Assembly: GCA_947095535.1 (NCBI GenBank) | Contig: OX352774.1 | Location: forward strand, 237,547,825 to 237,611,824 | DNA: 64,000 nt | Origin: Poecilobothrus nobilitatus | Taxonomy: Eukaryota > Arthropoda > Insecta > Diptera > Dolichopodidae | Direction: 5' to 3' | Shown here: positions 22,961-35,829 of the stretch, in pieces | Layout of the letters: each line of letters begins with the position of its first letter | Position numbering within the stretch: position 1 is the first letter of the stretch | Program-made: the position numbers and the translations under genes | Notes under the pieces: model-generated | Database searches by the model: none | What the model saw: the letters and a program-made list of their open reading frames with translations, nothing else | Told to the model about the DNA's origin: nothing

Positions 22961-25900
22961 TTTATTGAATTTTCTAAAAATCTAATGTTGTATTTAAACG
23001 TATAACTTGATTTTATAATTTTTGTTTTTATTTTTACAATTAACCGACCTTCAACTTTATACAAATAAATGTAACAAAATTAAAATGACATAAATTGCAT
23101 ACTCCATAATCATTTATTATTATGACTGTAATAATGTTTATTTATGGATTTTAAAATAAAAAATTAAATATGGCAGTTGATAATTTTTTTTTTTTTTTTT
23201 TAAATAAAAAAAGTCTCAAGGCTAATTTTAAAACCATTTCAATTCGTTTCCATTAAATTTATCAATTTATGTTTTAAGGAGATAATACCATCACTGATTA
23301 TGATATGGCTTATAATAGATAAAAAAAAAATTTCTTTTTTTTTTTTTTGTATCCTTATTGTCAATGTGATAAATTCAATATAATCATCCTTACAGAATAT
23401 TGTCAGTTTCAAAATTATGGTTTATAAATCAAAATTTTATCATTCAAAATCAAGGTAAGATATAAAAACTTTTTAATGGTTCTTATAATGTTTTCCTTTT
23501 CTCTTCATAAATTTTCAGTTTATTATTTAAAATGTGTTTGACAAGCATTTAAAAAATGTTACGTTTGTTTATAAAAAAAAAAAAATAAATATAAAATGAC
23601 ATATAAATGACGCTGGTTCACCATGTTGAAGAAAAAAAAACTTGTTGATGAAAATTTTTAAATTAAATATTTCTATATATTTTTAAAAAAAAAAGTCAAT
23701 AGGCAAATAAATAGTATATTTACGATATCATTAAAATTATGTATAAAATAGCGTCATAAATATCAAAATATAGATAAATTTTTTGAATCAAATTTGACAT
23801 TTTCTTGGGAAATATTTGGAAAACTCTATGAATTTTCATCAGCTTTGAATTGTTTTAAATAAATTGATTACATCATAATTTGCGTAAAATATTATGTTGT
23901 CTGTATAGCTTAATAAAAAAATTTTGATGGAGGTAAATTACATAATCGTCCTCTAATCTTTTGAGATTAGTATGAAAATATAGGTAAATGATAAATAGAT
24001 AATTCGATATAGATAGAATAATTGGGAAAAATTTCGAATTTATAATTAAGAAAAATAAAGAAATTATAAAAGGTTTATTCGAGAAAACAATGTATCATTA
24101 ACTGTCCTTTCACAAGTTTAAATTGAGAAACATTCACTGAAGGCAACTTCCCTAAAAATCTTTCATTGTTATTCTGCAATTCTATAAACTATGATATTGA
24201 AGATTAAAGATTTAATTTGATGTAGAATTTAATAAAAGTATTTTTTTTTTCAAATTAAATGATTTAGTTTTTAAAGATTTAATTGTTTTGTGGAACCTAT
24301 TCCAAACATTCTCTTTGCAGGATACTAAGCATTTCTTGATATAAGAAAATCTCGTCATCTGGAAAGTAAAATTCATTGATTCATCTACAGTCACTACTTT
24401 AGTGGATAAATTTTGAAATTATGAAATTCGTTTAAGTCTTTTTTAGCTGAAAATTCAGCTTACGCTGCTATTATATTTGCGTTGCTATTATATTACGCTG
24501 TTATTATATTTTAGTAAAATATTATGAAATATTTTTCACTTGATCCTTATTGAGATCGTTTCTTTTATAGAATTTATTTGTAAGTCTTGTCTTAGTTGAT
24601 TATTTTTTTTCATATCAAGTAGATTTTGTGACTGTTCTGAAATTTTTGTAACATTTTTATATTAGAATTGTTGATGGTTTATCAAAGTTTTATTCTGTAT
24701 TTCCATATAGGCATCATACATTTGTATGTCAGTAGAATATCCAAAATACATAGTTTTTAAAGGCCAACAAATAAAAATTTTGTAATTTTTCTGAGAATTT
24801 TTACTGTTAAGGAAATTGTAAAAATTAAAAGATATTTTCTTAAAATATATTGAAACCCTGTACAATTAGGGGAAGTTATTAACAAATAGAAAAATATAAT
24901 GCTGATAAATAATATAATAAATAAACTATATTAGTACAAGTTTTATAGACCTGTCTTTTAAACAGGTTGTTGTTTAAACAGATTTGCTATACATATTATA
25001 GTCTGATATTCTAAAAATATGTAAGAAAATTCTCCCCAATCCACCTAAGTAAAACTTTTATTTTTAATTTAAGCAAAAAATTATTTAAAGAAAAAAATTA
25101 ACTATAAAGAATTCAAGATATTCTAAAAATTTTTACATATATTTTTTTGTGTAGATGTAAATTTATTTTCAAAAAGTTTTGGTTCTATTGTAAATCACAA
25201 AAAAAAATCCAAAAATTTAAAAAAATAAATCAGTGTTCTAAACATTTTCCACTCACTTACTATTAACTTATGCTTTTAATCAACATAAAAAGTTTGAGAA
25301 GCTTTTTACTAATAAAGAAGGTTTTGTTGAAAGAATGCTACATTCATGTCACATGTGCATTTAGAATCTGATTTTTTAATTCAGTTTTCAAATGAATATT
25401 AAAAATAAAAAATTAACTTCCATGATAACATCATAATATAATCTTTAAGCTTTTAACGTCATTGTTCTTACGTGCTTTAAACAAATCATTCTATATGAAA
25501 ATCAATCATTTTATAGTCATCTAAAGACAATCAAATTTCGTTTTCTTATATAAGATGGTCTTTATTTAATACTACGAAACCATTCTCATAAGAATTTCAT
25601 TAAATTCTTTTATTATACGCCTTTATAAAATTATAAAAAAACATACATTTTTTTTTGTGAATGAAAGTTTAAGGATTCTTCCTATAAAAATTTTTCGTTT
25701 TCGTTTCTACATATTTTTTTTTATTTCTATACATATTATTAATAAATTTTTATTTTTAAATTTTTATTTATGTTAAATAGCTCTTATGTTGGTGATGTGT
25801 AAATGAAAAAAATTAATTGATCAATAATTGAACCCACATAAATTTTTTTCATCGTGTGTTTTCTTTTACACTCCTTCTTTTTCTTAAATCAAATTTCCTT

Positions 25901-26079
25901 ACAAATATTTACAATTACAATTAATTTAAGGTTAAATATAAAATAAATATTGTAAGACTAAATTTTAAGTATAGAAATTTAGAAATATATACTTAAATTC
26001 TATATCAAGTCTAGAATTCAAACTCCGATTATTTGAATTTGTCTTCCTCACTTCAAAACAAAGTTGAAACCAAAAAAAA
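22961..26079. other. AT-rich non-coding sequence
   Basis: No gene was supported. The minus-strand frame 24212-24394 contains ENVWNRFHKTIKSL and SFNLKKKILLLN, faintly like a LINE C terminus, but is too short and unsupported to call. A small tandem repeat is listed separately at 24461. Confidence 0.5.
24461..24512 (+). repeat. 16-18 bp tandem repeat, three units
   Basis: Three consecutive units of the form (t)acgctgctattatatt(t): 24461-24478, 24479-24494 and 24495-24512. They differ by one or two bases. Confidence 0.85.
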
Positions 26080-26700
26080 AGGAAGCAAAAGGAGCCAAAA
26101 GTTTTGAAATCACCACATTTTTTAAAAGGCAATAAAAACAGTTTAGGATAAAGTGCTCTGTTTAATGTAGTTATAGACAGGTGTCTAAAAATAGTAGTTA
26201 TAGACAGGTGTCTAAAAATAGCACATTTTCAATTTTTGATCCTTAATAACTCTTAAACAGAGAAAAATATAAAAAAATGTTTTAAGGTAACTTATTATAA
26301 TTCTGAAAGATCTTCCTTCTCTTTACAAATTCAAATTTCGAATTAAAAGCATATCGGAGTTATAATGGAAGGAAAATTTTGAAAAAAAAAATTTAAATAC
26401 TACATTGTAGTCGGTAAATTTAAATGTTACATTGCAGAAAATTATATAATTTTGATATTGACTTACCAAGCTGAAAAAATTACTTGATGTTTTAGATTGA
26501 AAAAATTATAACCAGAGCTTGTGATATATACAGATTTTAGAATAGGATTACTTTTAAATTTTGAGGGATTGCAGCTCAGTAATGGGTGAGGTTACATAAA
26601 TCAAGTTACACAACATTAATTTTTTTTAAAGACCTGTCCGTGGTTGAAATTAGATTGATCGAAATTTATTAATGGTCTGCAAATTTTGTAAACAGACAAA
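26080..26700 (-). repeat. Family E copy with internal 27 bp duplication
   Basis: Reverse-oriented family E: aataaaaacagtttagg, acaggtgtctaaaaatag, tttttgatccttaataac, ttaaggtaacttatt, then gacctgtccgtgg and ttgtaaacagacaaa. Within it tagttatagacaggtgtcta... is duplicated in tandem with a 27 bp period (26168-26193 and 26195-26220). It is non-coding. Confidence 0.65.
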
Positions 26701-27010
26701 AAATTATAAGCAAATATTTTTTATTTTTAAAATGTGCTTAAATTTAGAAATATCCACATTTTCATATAATTTAAATCTAATCAAGCAATAAAACAAGTAA
26801 TGGAAAAAACCAAGGGTTTTCGAAAAAGCACATTTCCAAAATTTAAAAAAAAAATCCATAATAAGCCTAGAGTAAAGAGTAGATATATTGAAAAATAAAT
26901 TTATAATAATATAAATTATGTATTTTATTAGTACAAATTATGAATGATAATGAAAATAATAAATAAAAATTGAGAAAATGCAATTTACACTTTCGTCAAT
27001 TATAAGTTTA
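26701..27010. other. AT-rich non-coding sequence
   Basis: Nothing recognised between the family E copy and the Helitron-type end. Confidence 0.6.
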
Positions 27011-27039
27011 CTAGTAAAAAAGCCCGTCATACGACGGGT
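27011..27039 (-). mobile_element. Helitron-type 3' terminus (minus strand)
   Basis: Read on the minus strand: hairpin CCCGTC-GTAT-GACGGG (6 bp GC-rich stem), then C and TTTTTTA, then CTAG followed by T. This is the layout of Helitron right ends and parallels 4623-4652. The element body would extend rightwards on this map, towards the tandem array at 27788-30005, which could be its internal repeats. A 5'-TC end was not identified and no Rep/helicase motifs were seen. Confidence 0.6.
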
Positions 27040-27787
27040 ATAAGTAGAAAAATATAGCTTTTGTGAAAGTTTCCTCAGTTTTATGAACAATTTAATTTTA
27101 GTAAATTTATTCAAATACTTATATGTATTATATTTAGATATTGATAAATGTAAAATTTATTGCTAAAGTGTTTTAAATAATGAAAAACCTCAATGATGCT
27201 GTGAAGTAGTTTCTTTCAAAAATGTAATAAAAATGATTATTTAATAAATCTCATCTCTTGTAAATTTCTTTGTCAAGCTTTGGATTAAAAAACCAAAGGT
27301 TGGATTAAAAACCAATGGTAAATAAATTTTTGCCAATAGTAACAAAAATTTTCGCTTCGAAAAAAATACAGTATCAAACTTTATAATTTTGAAACTAAAC
27401 TACACTGATCTGATGCATTTACCTAATTATAATATATAGTACACTTTTTATATTTTTCTATGGTTGCCATAGCAAATGCTTCAAAACTTTCTTTGTTATA
27501 TTTTTCAAACAAATTTTTACTCTATCCGTAATAATATTCTGTCTCTTTATCTATCGCTTTCTCTACAAAATCTTCACACCGTAAGTTTTACGCACCTTTT
27601 ATGTAAAACAATAAAAATTTACTGTGCATATAATGTTGAAGTTTTAGAAAATAAAAATCATAAAAGAAGCATAAAATTAAGAAAATGTTACACATTCAAA
27701 ATTTAATTGAAAATTGTGATTTTATAATTTAAATTGCGCTCCTTTAAAAGCTTTGGTTTTACGCACCGCTTTATTTTTTTATAATTT
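27040..27787. other. Non-coding sequence, possible Helitron interior
   Basis: It holds short variants of the E/D tail motif: cacaccgtaagttttacgcacc near 27574 and ctttaaaagctttggttttacgcacc near 27742. No protein was recognised. The plus frame 27476-27706 is composition-driven. Confidence 0.45.
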
Positions 27788-28480
27788 CTACTTAAAAATG
27801 CAACTCTTTAAAAACTTTGATTTATGCACTGTCTTGTTTTTTCATTCTTTTTATAGCATAACATTTTAATTCTTTTTTTCTATCTGTTATGTACCTAAAT
27901 ATCAGATGTACGTTTCTTTCTTTTCATAGCATAGCATTTAATATTTCTTTTTCTATCTGTTATGTACGTAAATATCAGAGGTATGTTTTTTCATTTAAAA
28001 TCATAACATTTTAATAGTTCTTTTTTTCTTTAAAAATATTTAAAAACAGTCAAAGTAACATTTTTTGTTCTCTTTTTTTTCTATTCGTTTTTATTTTTCT
28101 TCGCAGTATTACATTTATTTTTTTTTGTTTTCTGTTATTTACGTACGCTAAGTATTTCTTTTATTTTTTTTAAATATTAAATTTATACATCAGTCTATTT
28201 AAAAAATATAAATTATAACCTATAGAACATTTTGAATTTTTTTTTGTTCGTTTATGCTTACCGTCCATTCATTCATATTAATAACTGTTGCCTATACAAA
28301 AAATAATAAATCTATAATAAATCTAATATATGTATACTCCTATTTTTATTCATATATCTATATTATGGGCTAAACTTCTGATTCTAAAATTGTACTATAT
28401 TATGGCAAAATTTTTAAAAAATTAAGAAAATGTTACTTAGCAAAATTTAAATAAAAATATTATTGCAATTTTATAATGTT
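27788..28480 (+). repeat. Tandem array family D, unit 1 (693 bp)
   Basis: It starts ctacttaaaaatgcaac and contains two ttttcatagcat(a)acattt / tatctgttatgta sub-blocks, then cttcgcagtattacat, accgtccattcattcat and tattatgggct. It is the most diverged of the full units. The first 50 bp match the right end of family E (48420-48480), so the unit appears to derive from an E tail. Confidence 0.85.
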
Positions 28481-29161
28481 CTACTTAAAAATCCGAACCT
28501 TTAAAAACTTTGATTTATACACTGCCTTGTTTTTTCTTTCTTTTCATAGCATAACATTTTGATATTTCTTTTTTTCTATCTGTTATGTACCTCAATATCA
28601 GATGGACTTTTCGTTCTTTTCATAGCATAACATTTTTTTTTTCCTTTTTCTATCTGTTATGTAGGTACGTAAATATCAGACGTATGTTTTTTTCTTTTAA
28701 AATCATAACATTTTAATAGTTCTTTTTTTCTTTAAAAGTATTTAAAAAACAATCAAAGTAACATTTTTGTTCTCTTTTTTTTCTATTCGTTTTTATTTTT
28801 CTTCGCAGTATTACATTTTACTTTTTTTTTTTTGTTTTCTGTTATTTTTTTTAAGTATTAAATTTATACATCAGTCTATTTAAAAAATATAAATTATAAC
28901 CTATAGAACATTTTGAATTTTTTTTTGTTCGTTTATGTTTACCGTCCATTCATTCATATTAATAACTGTTGCCTATATAAAAATTAATAAATCTATAATA
29001 AATCTAATATATGTATACCCATATTTTTATTCATATATCTATATTATGGGCTGAACTTCTGATTCTAAAATTGTACTATATTATGGCAAAATTTTTAAAA
29101 AATTAAGAAAATGTTACTTAGCAAAATTTAAATAAAAATATTATTGCAATTTTATAATGTT
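28481..29161 (+). repeat. Tandem array family D, unit 2 (681 bp)
   Basis: Nearly identical to the unit that follows, differing mainly in homopolymer lengths and a few bases. It starts ctacttaaaaatccgaacc. This points to a recent duplication. No coding capacity. Confidence 0.9.
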
Positions 29162-29845
29162 CTACTTAAAAATCCGAACCTTTAAAAACTTTGATTTATA
29201 CACTGCCTTGTTTTTTCTTTCCTTTCATAGCATAACATTTTGATATTTCTTTTTTTCTATCTGTTATGTACCTCAATATCAGATGGACTTTTCGTTCTTT
29301 TCATAGCATAACATTTTTTTTTTTCCTTTTTCTATCTGTTATGTAGGTACGTAAATATCAGACGTATGTTTTTTTTCTTTTAAAATCATAACATTTTAAT
29401 AGTTCTTTTTTTTTCTTTAAAAATATTTAAAAACAATCAAAGTAACATTTTTGTTCTCTTTTTTTTCTATTCGTTTTTATTTTTCTTCGCAGTATTACAT
29501 TTTACTTTTTTTTTTTTGTTTTCTGTTATTTTTTTTAAATATTAAAATTATACATCAGTCTATTTAAAAAATATAAATTATAACCTATAGAACATTTTGA
29601 ATTTTTTTTTGTTCGTTTATGTTTACCGTCCATTCATTCATATTAATAACTGTTGCCTATATAAAAATTAATAAATCTATAATAAATCTAATATATGTAT
29701 ACCCATATTTTTATTCATATATCTATATTATGGGCTGAACTTCTGATTCTAAAATTGTACTATATTATGGCAAAATTTTTAAAAAATTAAGAAAATGTTA
29801 CTTAGCAAAATTTAAATAAAAATATTATTGCAATTTTATAATGTT
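29162..29845 (+). repeat. Tandem array family D, unit 3 (684 bp)
   Basis: Near-copy of unit 2, with the same start and the same internal landmarks (cttcgcagtattacatttta, accgtccattcattcat, ggcaaaatttttaaaaaatt). The 681-684 bp spacing is set by the ctacttaaaa starts. Confidence 0.9.
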
Positions 29846-30005
29846 CTACTTAAAAATACGACCCTCTAAAAACTTTGATTTATACACTGCCTTGTTTTTT
29901 CTTTCATTTCATAGCATAACATTATAATATTTATTGTTTTCTATCTGTTATATGGGTAAATATCAGATGTACGTTTCTTTCTTTTCATAGTATAACATTT
30001 GTTAA
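29846..30005 (+). repeat. Tandem array family D, partial unit 4
   Basis: It starts ctacttaaaaatacgaccc and runs through ttttcatagtataacattt, then leaves the repeat near 30000. Only about the first quarter of a unit is present, so the array is truncated here. Immediately to the right lies a family E copy in opposite orientation. Confidence 0.8.
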
Positions 30006-30104
30006 ATTAACATTTAACATAACAGTAGGGCACGCTACTCAGCAGCAGCAACTTGTCTTTTATTATATTTAGATATCATTAAGAAAAATTATTAACACAA
30101 ACAA

Positions 30105-30520
30105 AATTTGGACATGTGCCCAAGTTATAGGTGTTCAAAAATAGAGAATTTTCGATTTTTGACCCCGTACAGCTCCTATATGAGGGGTGACACAAAAATA
30201 TTTCTTGAAACTTATTTCCAAAGATCCAACTCCTCTCAGAATTTCAAGTTTCTAAGTTAAACCTTTTGAAAGATAGAGGAGCCCAAAACAATTTTAAAAT
30301 AGGGCGTTTTCGAGCTTTGTAGGGATATAGCTCCGTAACGAGTGGCGCTACAGAAAAAAGTTGTTCCACAAAATTAGTTTTTTGGCAATGCCTTTCCGTA
30401 GCTAAAATTTCATTGCTTTATTTCAAACGGTATAGATGTTTTGTAACACCCAAACTGACGGACAAACGGACAAAGTGAAACTAATAAGCACACATTTTTT
30501 CAAAAATTTTTGAAAATGTG
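30105..30520 (-). repeat. Family E copy
   Basis: Reverse orientation: cccaagttataggtgttc, tttttgaccccgtacag, agctccgtaacgagtgg, then ctgacggacaaacggac, aaagtgaaactaataagc and a ttttcaaaaatttttgaaaa palindrome at the edge. It keeps the sharpest version of the CCGTTTGTCCGTCAG landmark. Confidence 0.65.
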
Positions 30521-33199
30521 TTAAAAATATAAAAGAAAAGAAAATAAAAGCAAAGGAGATTTTATTCCCTACATATTTTTTACTTTATTTATTTTTTTTT
30601 AGAGAGAAGGATTGTAATAAAAAATTAAACATGTTTCATAAATGGTAGCAAAATGTTTGCGACTTGTGTAAAATGTTTATTCAAACGTCAGCTGCAGAGA
30701 GGCGGGGGTTACTCGGTTTCTAAAATCCTTGAAATTATTTTTATTTTGATTTAAACAAAAAAATATCTGAAACCTTTATTTACTAAACCTTAACCCAAAA
30801 TAATAATTCATAACATAGTAATAAGAAATACCATAAATTAGAGAAAATTTTTAATATTTTATTCATATTAAACACCAACTGGAAACAATTAGACCTTCAT
30901 TTTAATTAGTAAAATTTTAATTTAAATTAAATATTAAATAATAATTTTTATTTTTTTTATTTTTTGTAAATAAATGAAAGTGCGAACATAATTTTTTTTT
31001 TTGCTTTTTTTCTTATGAATAATGAGATTTATGAATATATTTTTTCTTTATTAGTAAAAAAATAAACAAAAATTTATTGGTTATGATGGTGGCAACAAAA
31101 TTCAGGTAGCAAAAAACCACTTTTGTATACTTATCTATACTATATCTTGAAAGACATCTCCTAATTAACACTTATATTAAAAAAAGTATTTTATAAATTT
31201 TCCATAGCATATTATTCATATAATCTAAAATTCAGATGTATATTGTTCTTTTTGTTTTTTTATATTTTACGTAAAAAAAAAAAAATTGTTGTATACAATA
31301 TTGAATAGTAATAAATTTTCCGCCAAAAGATCAAAAACAAAAAAGAAAAAAACAAAAAACATACATATTTTTATTTTTCCATTAGTATTCTCACAATCTT
31401 TTGTGCTTAAATGCTCTCTTTGATCTTTACGGAAAATATCCCCACTTCTTCTAAGACTACTTAGTAATTATTAAGTATCTATTAATAATATATAATATAT
31501 ACAAGTGTATATGATAAGAATTTTCTATATGTACATATGGTAAATATGAGTTTTCCAACAGTTGCTGTTAAAAAAAATATATCAGAAAATTTTTTGATCG
31601 GCACTTTACAAATTATTAAAACAAAAAAGTGAAATGTATTTTGAACCTATATGTATTTTGTTTTTTTTGTTTTTTTTTTTTTTTTTTTTAATTTTCTAAG
31701 AAATATAAGATATATTTTATAATATTTTATTGAAGTTTTTTATATGGTCAAAATAAGATAATTTTACTTTTTTTGAAATATTTTTGCAACTGAAAATTTA
31801 TTCAAAAATTTTTTTATAATTAACAAGCAAAAATACAAAACTGTAAAAATTGCGAAAGCTGTAGTACAATTTTTTTATTTTTGAAGCACAATAAGATCTT
31901 TAAATAGAATTGCGTATAGTGAATATTAGATAAATTTTTTTTATAGACGATATAGATTTAGAAAAAATAATAATGAATTCCAAATGGAATTCAATTTTTG
32001 TTCCTTCGAAAATATAAACATTTCGTCTTTGTTTGTCTTCAAAGAGGAGGGACAAAAAGAAGAATACTTTTTACTATACCGTGTTAAAATAATAGCATGG
32101 CAATCGTTGGTGAATGATATCAGTTTAAATCTTGTACTGGTATTTTTTAAGACTGTATACAAGATTACCTGAGTTTGAGAGTCCTAAAATTTACTAAGAG
32201 GATTCAAATTAAAGAAAAGAATAGGTTTGTAGCCAAATTAATGATATGAGGTTTCAAATAAAAAAAAACAAAATAATACTAAATATAATATATAATTGAA
32301 CTATAAGATAATTAAATAATACGAATTCTTTTATCATTCATACCGTATTATATCAATATTTTGAAGATAAATATTATATTGTATAATATTATATGATTTA
32401 GACATTGATTTTAAATCTGTCTCCTTAAAATATGCAATATATTCTTTTTTTTATGAAATTTTAAATCTTTGTTTTTAAAAAGTTATCTTTTCGATTCCTG
32501 GTGTAATTTAATTTAACATTATTATGTATTTTAAAATTAATGTAGATTATGAATTTTTTTTTATATATATATATATATTTTATAATGATAGACACTATCT
32601 GTTGCATTAGTATGATAAAATTCACATATTCTGTAATAAAGAAAAAACATTCATTTAATGTTGGACAAAAGAAAATAACAATCGAACAGACGAACAAATA
32701 GTTTACAAATATAAAATAATCTTTTATTAACAATATTTTATTAAACAGAAGAAAATAATATGATGATTAATAAAAACATATGAATTAAAATAAAATAAAA
32801 CAAATGAGACTATCATGCAAAGATAATCTAAACAGAATTAAAAATTAATGAAAACAGGAAAAACAAATCATAACTTTAAAAATAAAAATTGGATATCCGA
32901 AATTAATTTATACATTTTTTTTTATTTTAAATGTAGAAAAAAATAATTAAAATAACCAAATTTAGTTGTAAAAGAAATTTTATTTTTATTAATCATCAGA
33001 TACTACAAAGCGAATATTTTACATTAGAAACAATAAAAAAAAAATTTATCTTAGGCAAATGTTGGAAATAGTTTAAGCAATAGCTGATTGTGGTAAGATA
33101 AACAGAGTAAGTTCAATACTTCCAAAAGTCAAAGTGGTCTGATATTTTACGATAGAGAACAATTCGTACCAATCCTGAGATTTAAAAGAGAATTTATTC
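30521..33199. other. AT-rich non-coding sequence
   Basis: No supported gene or element. Overlapping opposite-strand frames at 31941-32172 share a low-complexity stretch and show no domain. A short (TA)n lies near 32559-32578. Confidence 0.55.
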
Positions 33200-33830
33200 A
33201 ACGCTCTGAAAGTTTAAATATTTTAGATATGCAACTATATCAAAAAAGAACTGTAGAATGAACATCTTTTCTTTCTCGCTGTAAAGCTTATCTATCTTTT
33301 TGTTAACTAGGTTAATATCTATTTAAGCATGTATTCGACGTAAGATTAGAATTCAATTGTTACATATGGACTCGCGTCCTTTTTTCTTCATTAGATTATC
33401 TGGACAAAATTCAAAATCGTGCCGTACGTCTAATTGTTGTCCCCATTATTCTGGTTTCTTTTACTGCTTTTAACACTCGTCGAAATATTAGAGCATTATC
33501 TGTATTTTATAGATATTTTGTAGGTAATAACACTTATTCTATTGAACTAACATCATTAATGCTTTAAATTAGAAATTCTTAAGTGGTACAAAAATGTGGT
33601 TATGGAAGCTAATTTATTGTGATAACTCTTGAAATGTGTAACATGCTTCTATCCAATATATTCTGCTCTGATAGATATTGCCCATTATATAAGTTTCATT
33701 ATATCAAAAAGAACCTGTACAGGTTCATTTTCAATTTATCTTCCAATTCTCCTCTCTTATGCAATTTCCATTCAATCCTCTCCTTATTATCTAAACCTAC
33801 AAAGAAAACCTTTCATAGACTCTGGATAGT
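33200..33830 (+). pseudogene. LINE reverse transcriptase C-terminal relic (family L, longest copy)
   Basis: Across several frames the plus strand gives, in the order expected for a LINE ORF2: SLNILDMQLY, SRCKAYLSF near 33283, VRLEFNCYIWTR near 33345, SLDYLDKIQNRAVRLI near 33392, TAFNTRRNIRALSVFYRYFVGNNT near 33460, then YKFHYIKKNLYRFIFNLSSNS near 33680. Consensus landmarks are CRKYFSP..IYKAxxRPxxEYNxHxWxG, LDxIQxRAxRLI, HRRxxxxLSLFYRY and FKxNVYRF. It has multiple frameshifts and stops, no catalytic YADD in range, and no start. The C-terminal segment recurs at 44880-45110 and 55990-56260. Confidence 0.7.
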
Positions 33831-35274
33831 GTGTAAAAAAACAAATTTTTTCAGAAAGTACTTTAGTTGGAAGAAAATAGTTTTAAATCAGAATAAATCA
33901 AAGATAATATTGATAAGTTGATCAATCGATAAACTTTAATTAGTTAAAAATAAAACATCAATAAACCGAAAATCGATTTAAAAATTTTCCTAAACTATTA
34001 AATCTATTTTTTAAGTCAGATTCATACTTTGAACCCTATATGCAAAAATAAAAATTATTTCACTTAAACGTGATTTAAAACGATACACATACGCAAGAAC
34101 ATACTCAATATTATACTAATATTTATGTTTTCTTACAAATTATGATAATTTTATTTGGGAATATAATATACAATTGATACAACTTTCTTCAAAATGAGAC
34201 AATTGACAAGGACTAGAAATAAAAGATGAAAAACTAGAATTTGAAAATTTATTAAATACCCAGATACGAAAATTTGATTAAAGTATATAATGAGTATGAA
34301 GATAAGAATATAACACAATGAATCATATTAAATTGAAGTGAAGCTACAAAAGATTATTTAAATTAATTGACCAGATTATAAAAAGTTTTATAATTTTCAT
34401 TAATCTTTTTAAATAACACAATCAACAAAAACAATATTTTTATAACTTGAGCAATTAATTTTCCCACAAAAAAACAAGTTCTTATTAATAAGGATATTCA
34501 ATAATAATTAATTTCAAAGGACATTATTATTTAATAATTCCATATCCTTTGCCAATCATTCCCATGACTAATACAAAAGTAATATAAAATATTATCATAA
34601 AATCAAATCTATCTAAAATATATATCTAATAAAATCTAAAATCTATACAACAAGACCTCGACTTAATTACATTAATAAACATTTCAAAGTTTGTTTTTCT
34701 TTTTTGCCCTATTTTTGTTATACAAATAAACAATACAATTTCATCGAGAACAACATTATATAATTATTTCAAGTATTATGATATAATTAAGTTTATTTTT
34801 GGCTTTGGCATAATTAATTTAGATGTCACGAACAATATTTACATTAAAACTCAATACAATTTTAATCTACAAATATATAAACAACCATTATTATCATTAC
34901 ATAACCACCATATTAAGATTTATAATAGATATTAATTAATATAGATTTTTATATTTTAGATTTTAGATTTTATATTTTATTAATTTTATCCTTTTTTTTT
35001 CTTTTTACTCCTTTCATTTAATAACAATGAAAATCATACTTAATTTATTCTTTGACATTAAAAAAATAAATTTTGACGCTGACATAATATAAACAATTTT
35101 ATTATTTAAAAATAAAAATTGAAAATGGATAAAAAAAAAATAAATTAAAAATGGGAAATGTAAAATGTCAAATTTATTTAATATTAAAAATTACATAATT
35201 TAAAAAACATAATTTAAAAAATGTTGTTTAAATTATTATTAGGGAGTTATTTAATTGGTTAATTATAATATCAT
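33831..35274. other. AT-rich non-coding sequence
   Basis: No supported feature. The sequence between 34000 and 35260 is unique-looking, A/T-rich and without long open frames. Confidence 0.6.
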
Positions 35275-35508
35275 CACCCGTTGTGGTTCTCTGGCATCTC
35301 TGGCATGGTGGTCCGATCAGCTCTTATAGGGTCTCATCGAGGCAATCTATGCCCTTCATGAATTGTATGATTCTTCCATTCTCACTTCAGAGAGGGGTTC
35401 TCCAATGCTACTCAATAAAGGTGTTTCACTTTTGGAATTTAAAGACTGGGCATTGGCAGAAAGCATGAGTTACTGTTTTCGCCTCCTTGTCACATCTCCT
35501 ACATAGGT
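35275..35508 (-). pseudogene. LINE ORF2 C-terminal cysteine-motif relic (minus strand)
   Basis: On the minus strand, 35506 to 35427 reads LCRRCDKEAKTVTHAFCQCPVF. This is the C-x2-C...H-x3-C-x-C-P motif found after the RT/RNase H region in Jockey, I, LOA and R1-type LINEs. After a stop the frame shifts and continues with GRIIQFMKGIDCLDETL and CQRCQRTTT. The segment is less AT-rich than its surroundings, as expected for former coding DNA. Neither the RT core nor a poly(A) tail is visible. Confidence 0.6.
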
Positions 35509-35829
35509 TCGTATAGTGGCATATTTAGTATAAGTGAACTTACTAAAAGTTAGTGTGTAAATTTACTAATCATTATTAGACTCGCACTGATAATTAATAT
35601 TAAAATTTGACTACCGGAAATTTAAACTATTTCTATTTTATAAACATATAAATAAATTATATTTTAGATGATTTTATAGTAAGTTTTAGTGATTTTCTAT
35701 TAGTTTATATAATCTGATACACGTCTAATATTGATCTAAACTAGTGCGAGGAAAAGTTAATTTAGATCACATATCCATCATGTGAACCTTGCTTCCAGAG
35801 TGAGGCAGTAAAAAGACAAAAGTAGTTTT
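35509..35829. other. Spacer between two diverging LINE relics
   Basis: AT-rich sequence without recognised motifs. The LINE fragments on either side point outwards. Confidence 0.5.

Noticed and set aside
22876..23064. Basic 62-residue minus-strand frame starting MYKVEGRLIVKIK
   Set aside because: It lies over a family E repeat and has no similarity I recognise.
24212..24394. Minus-strand frame with VWNRFHKTIKSL and FNLKKKILLLN, LINE C-terminus-like
   Set aside because: Only 60 codons, no supporting upstream RT motif, no tail and no second copy in the window.
27788..30005. CRISPR array or rDNA spacer
   Set aside because: Units are about 0.69 kb, AT-rich and contiguous without spacers; there is no rRNA sequence, and the DNA is eukaryotic.
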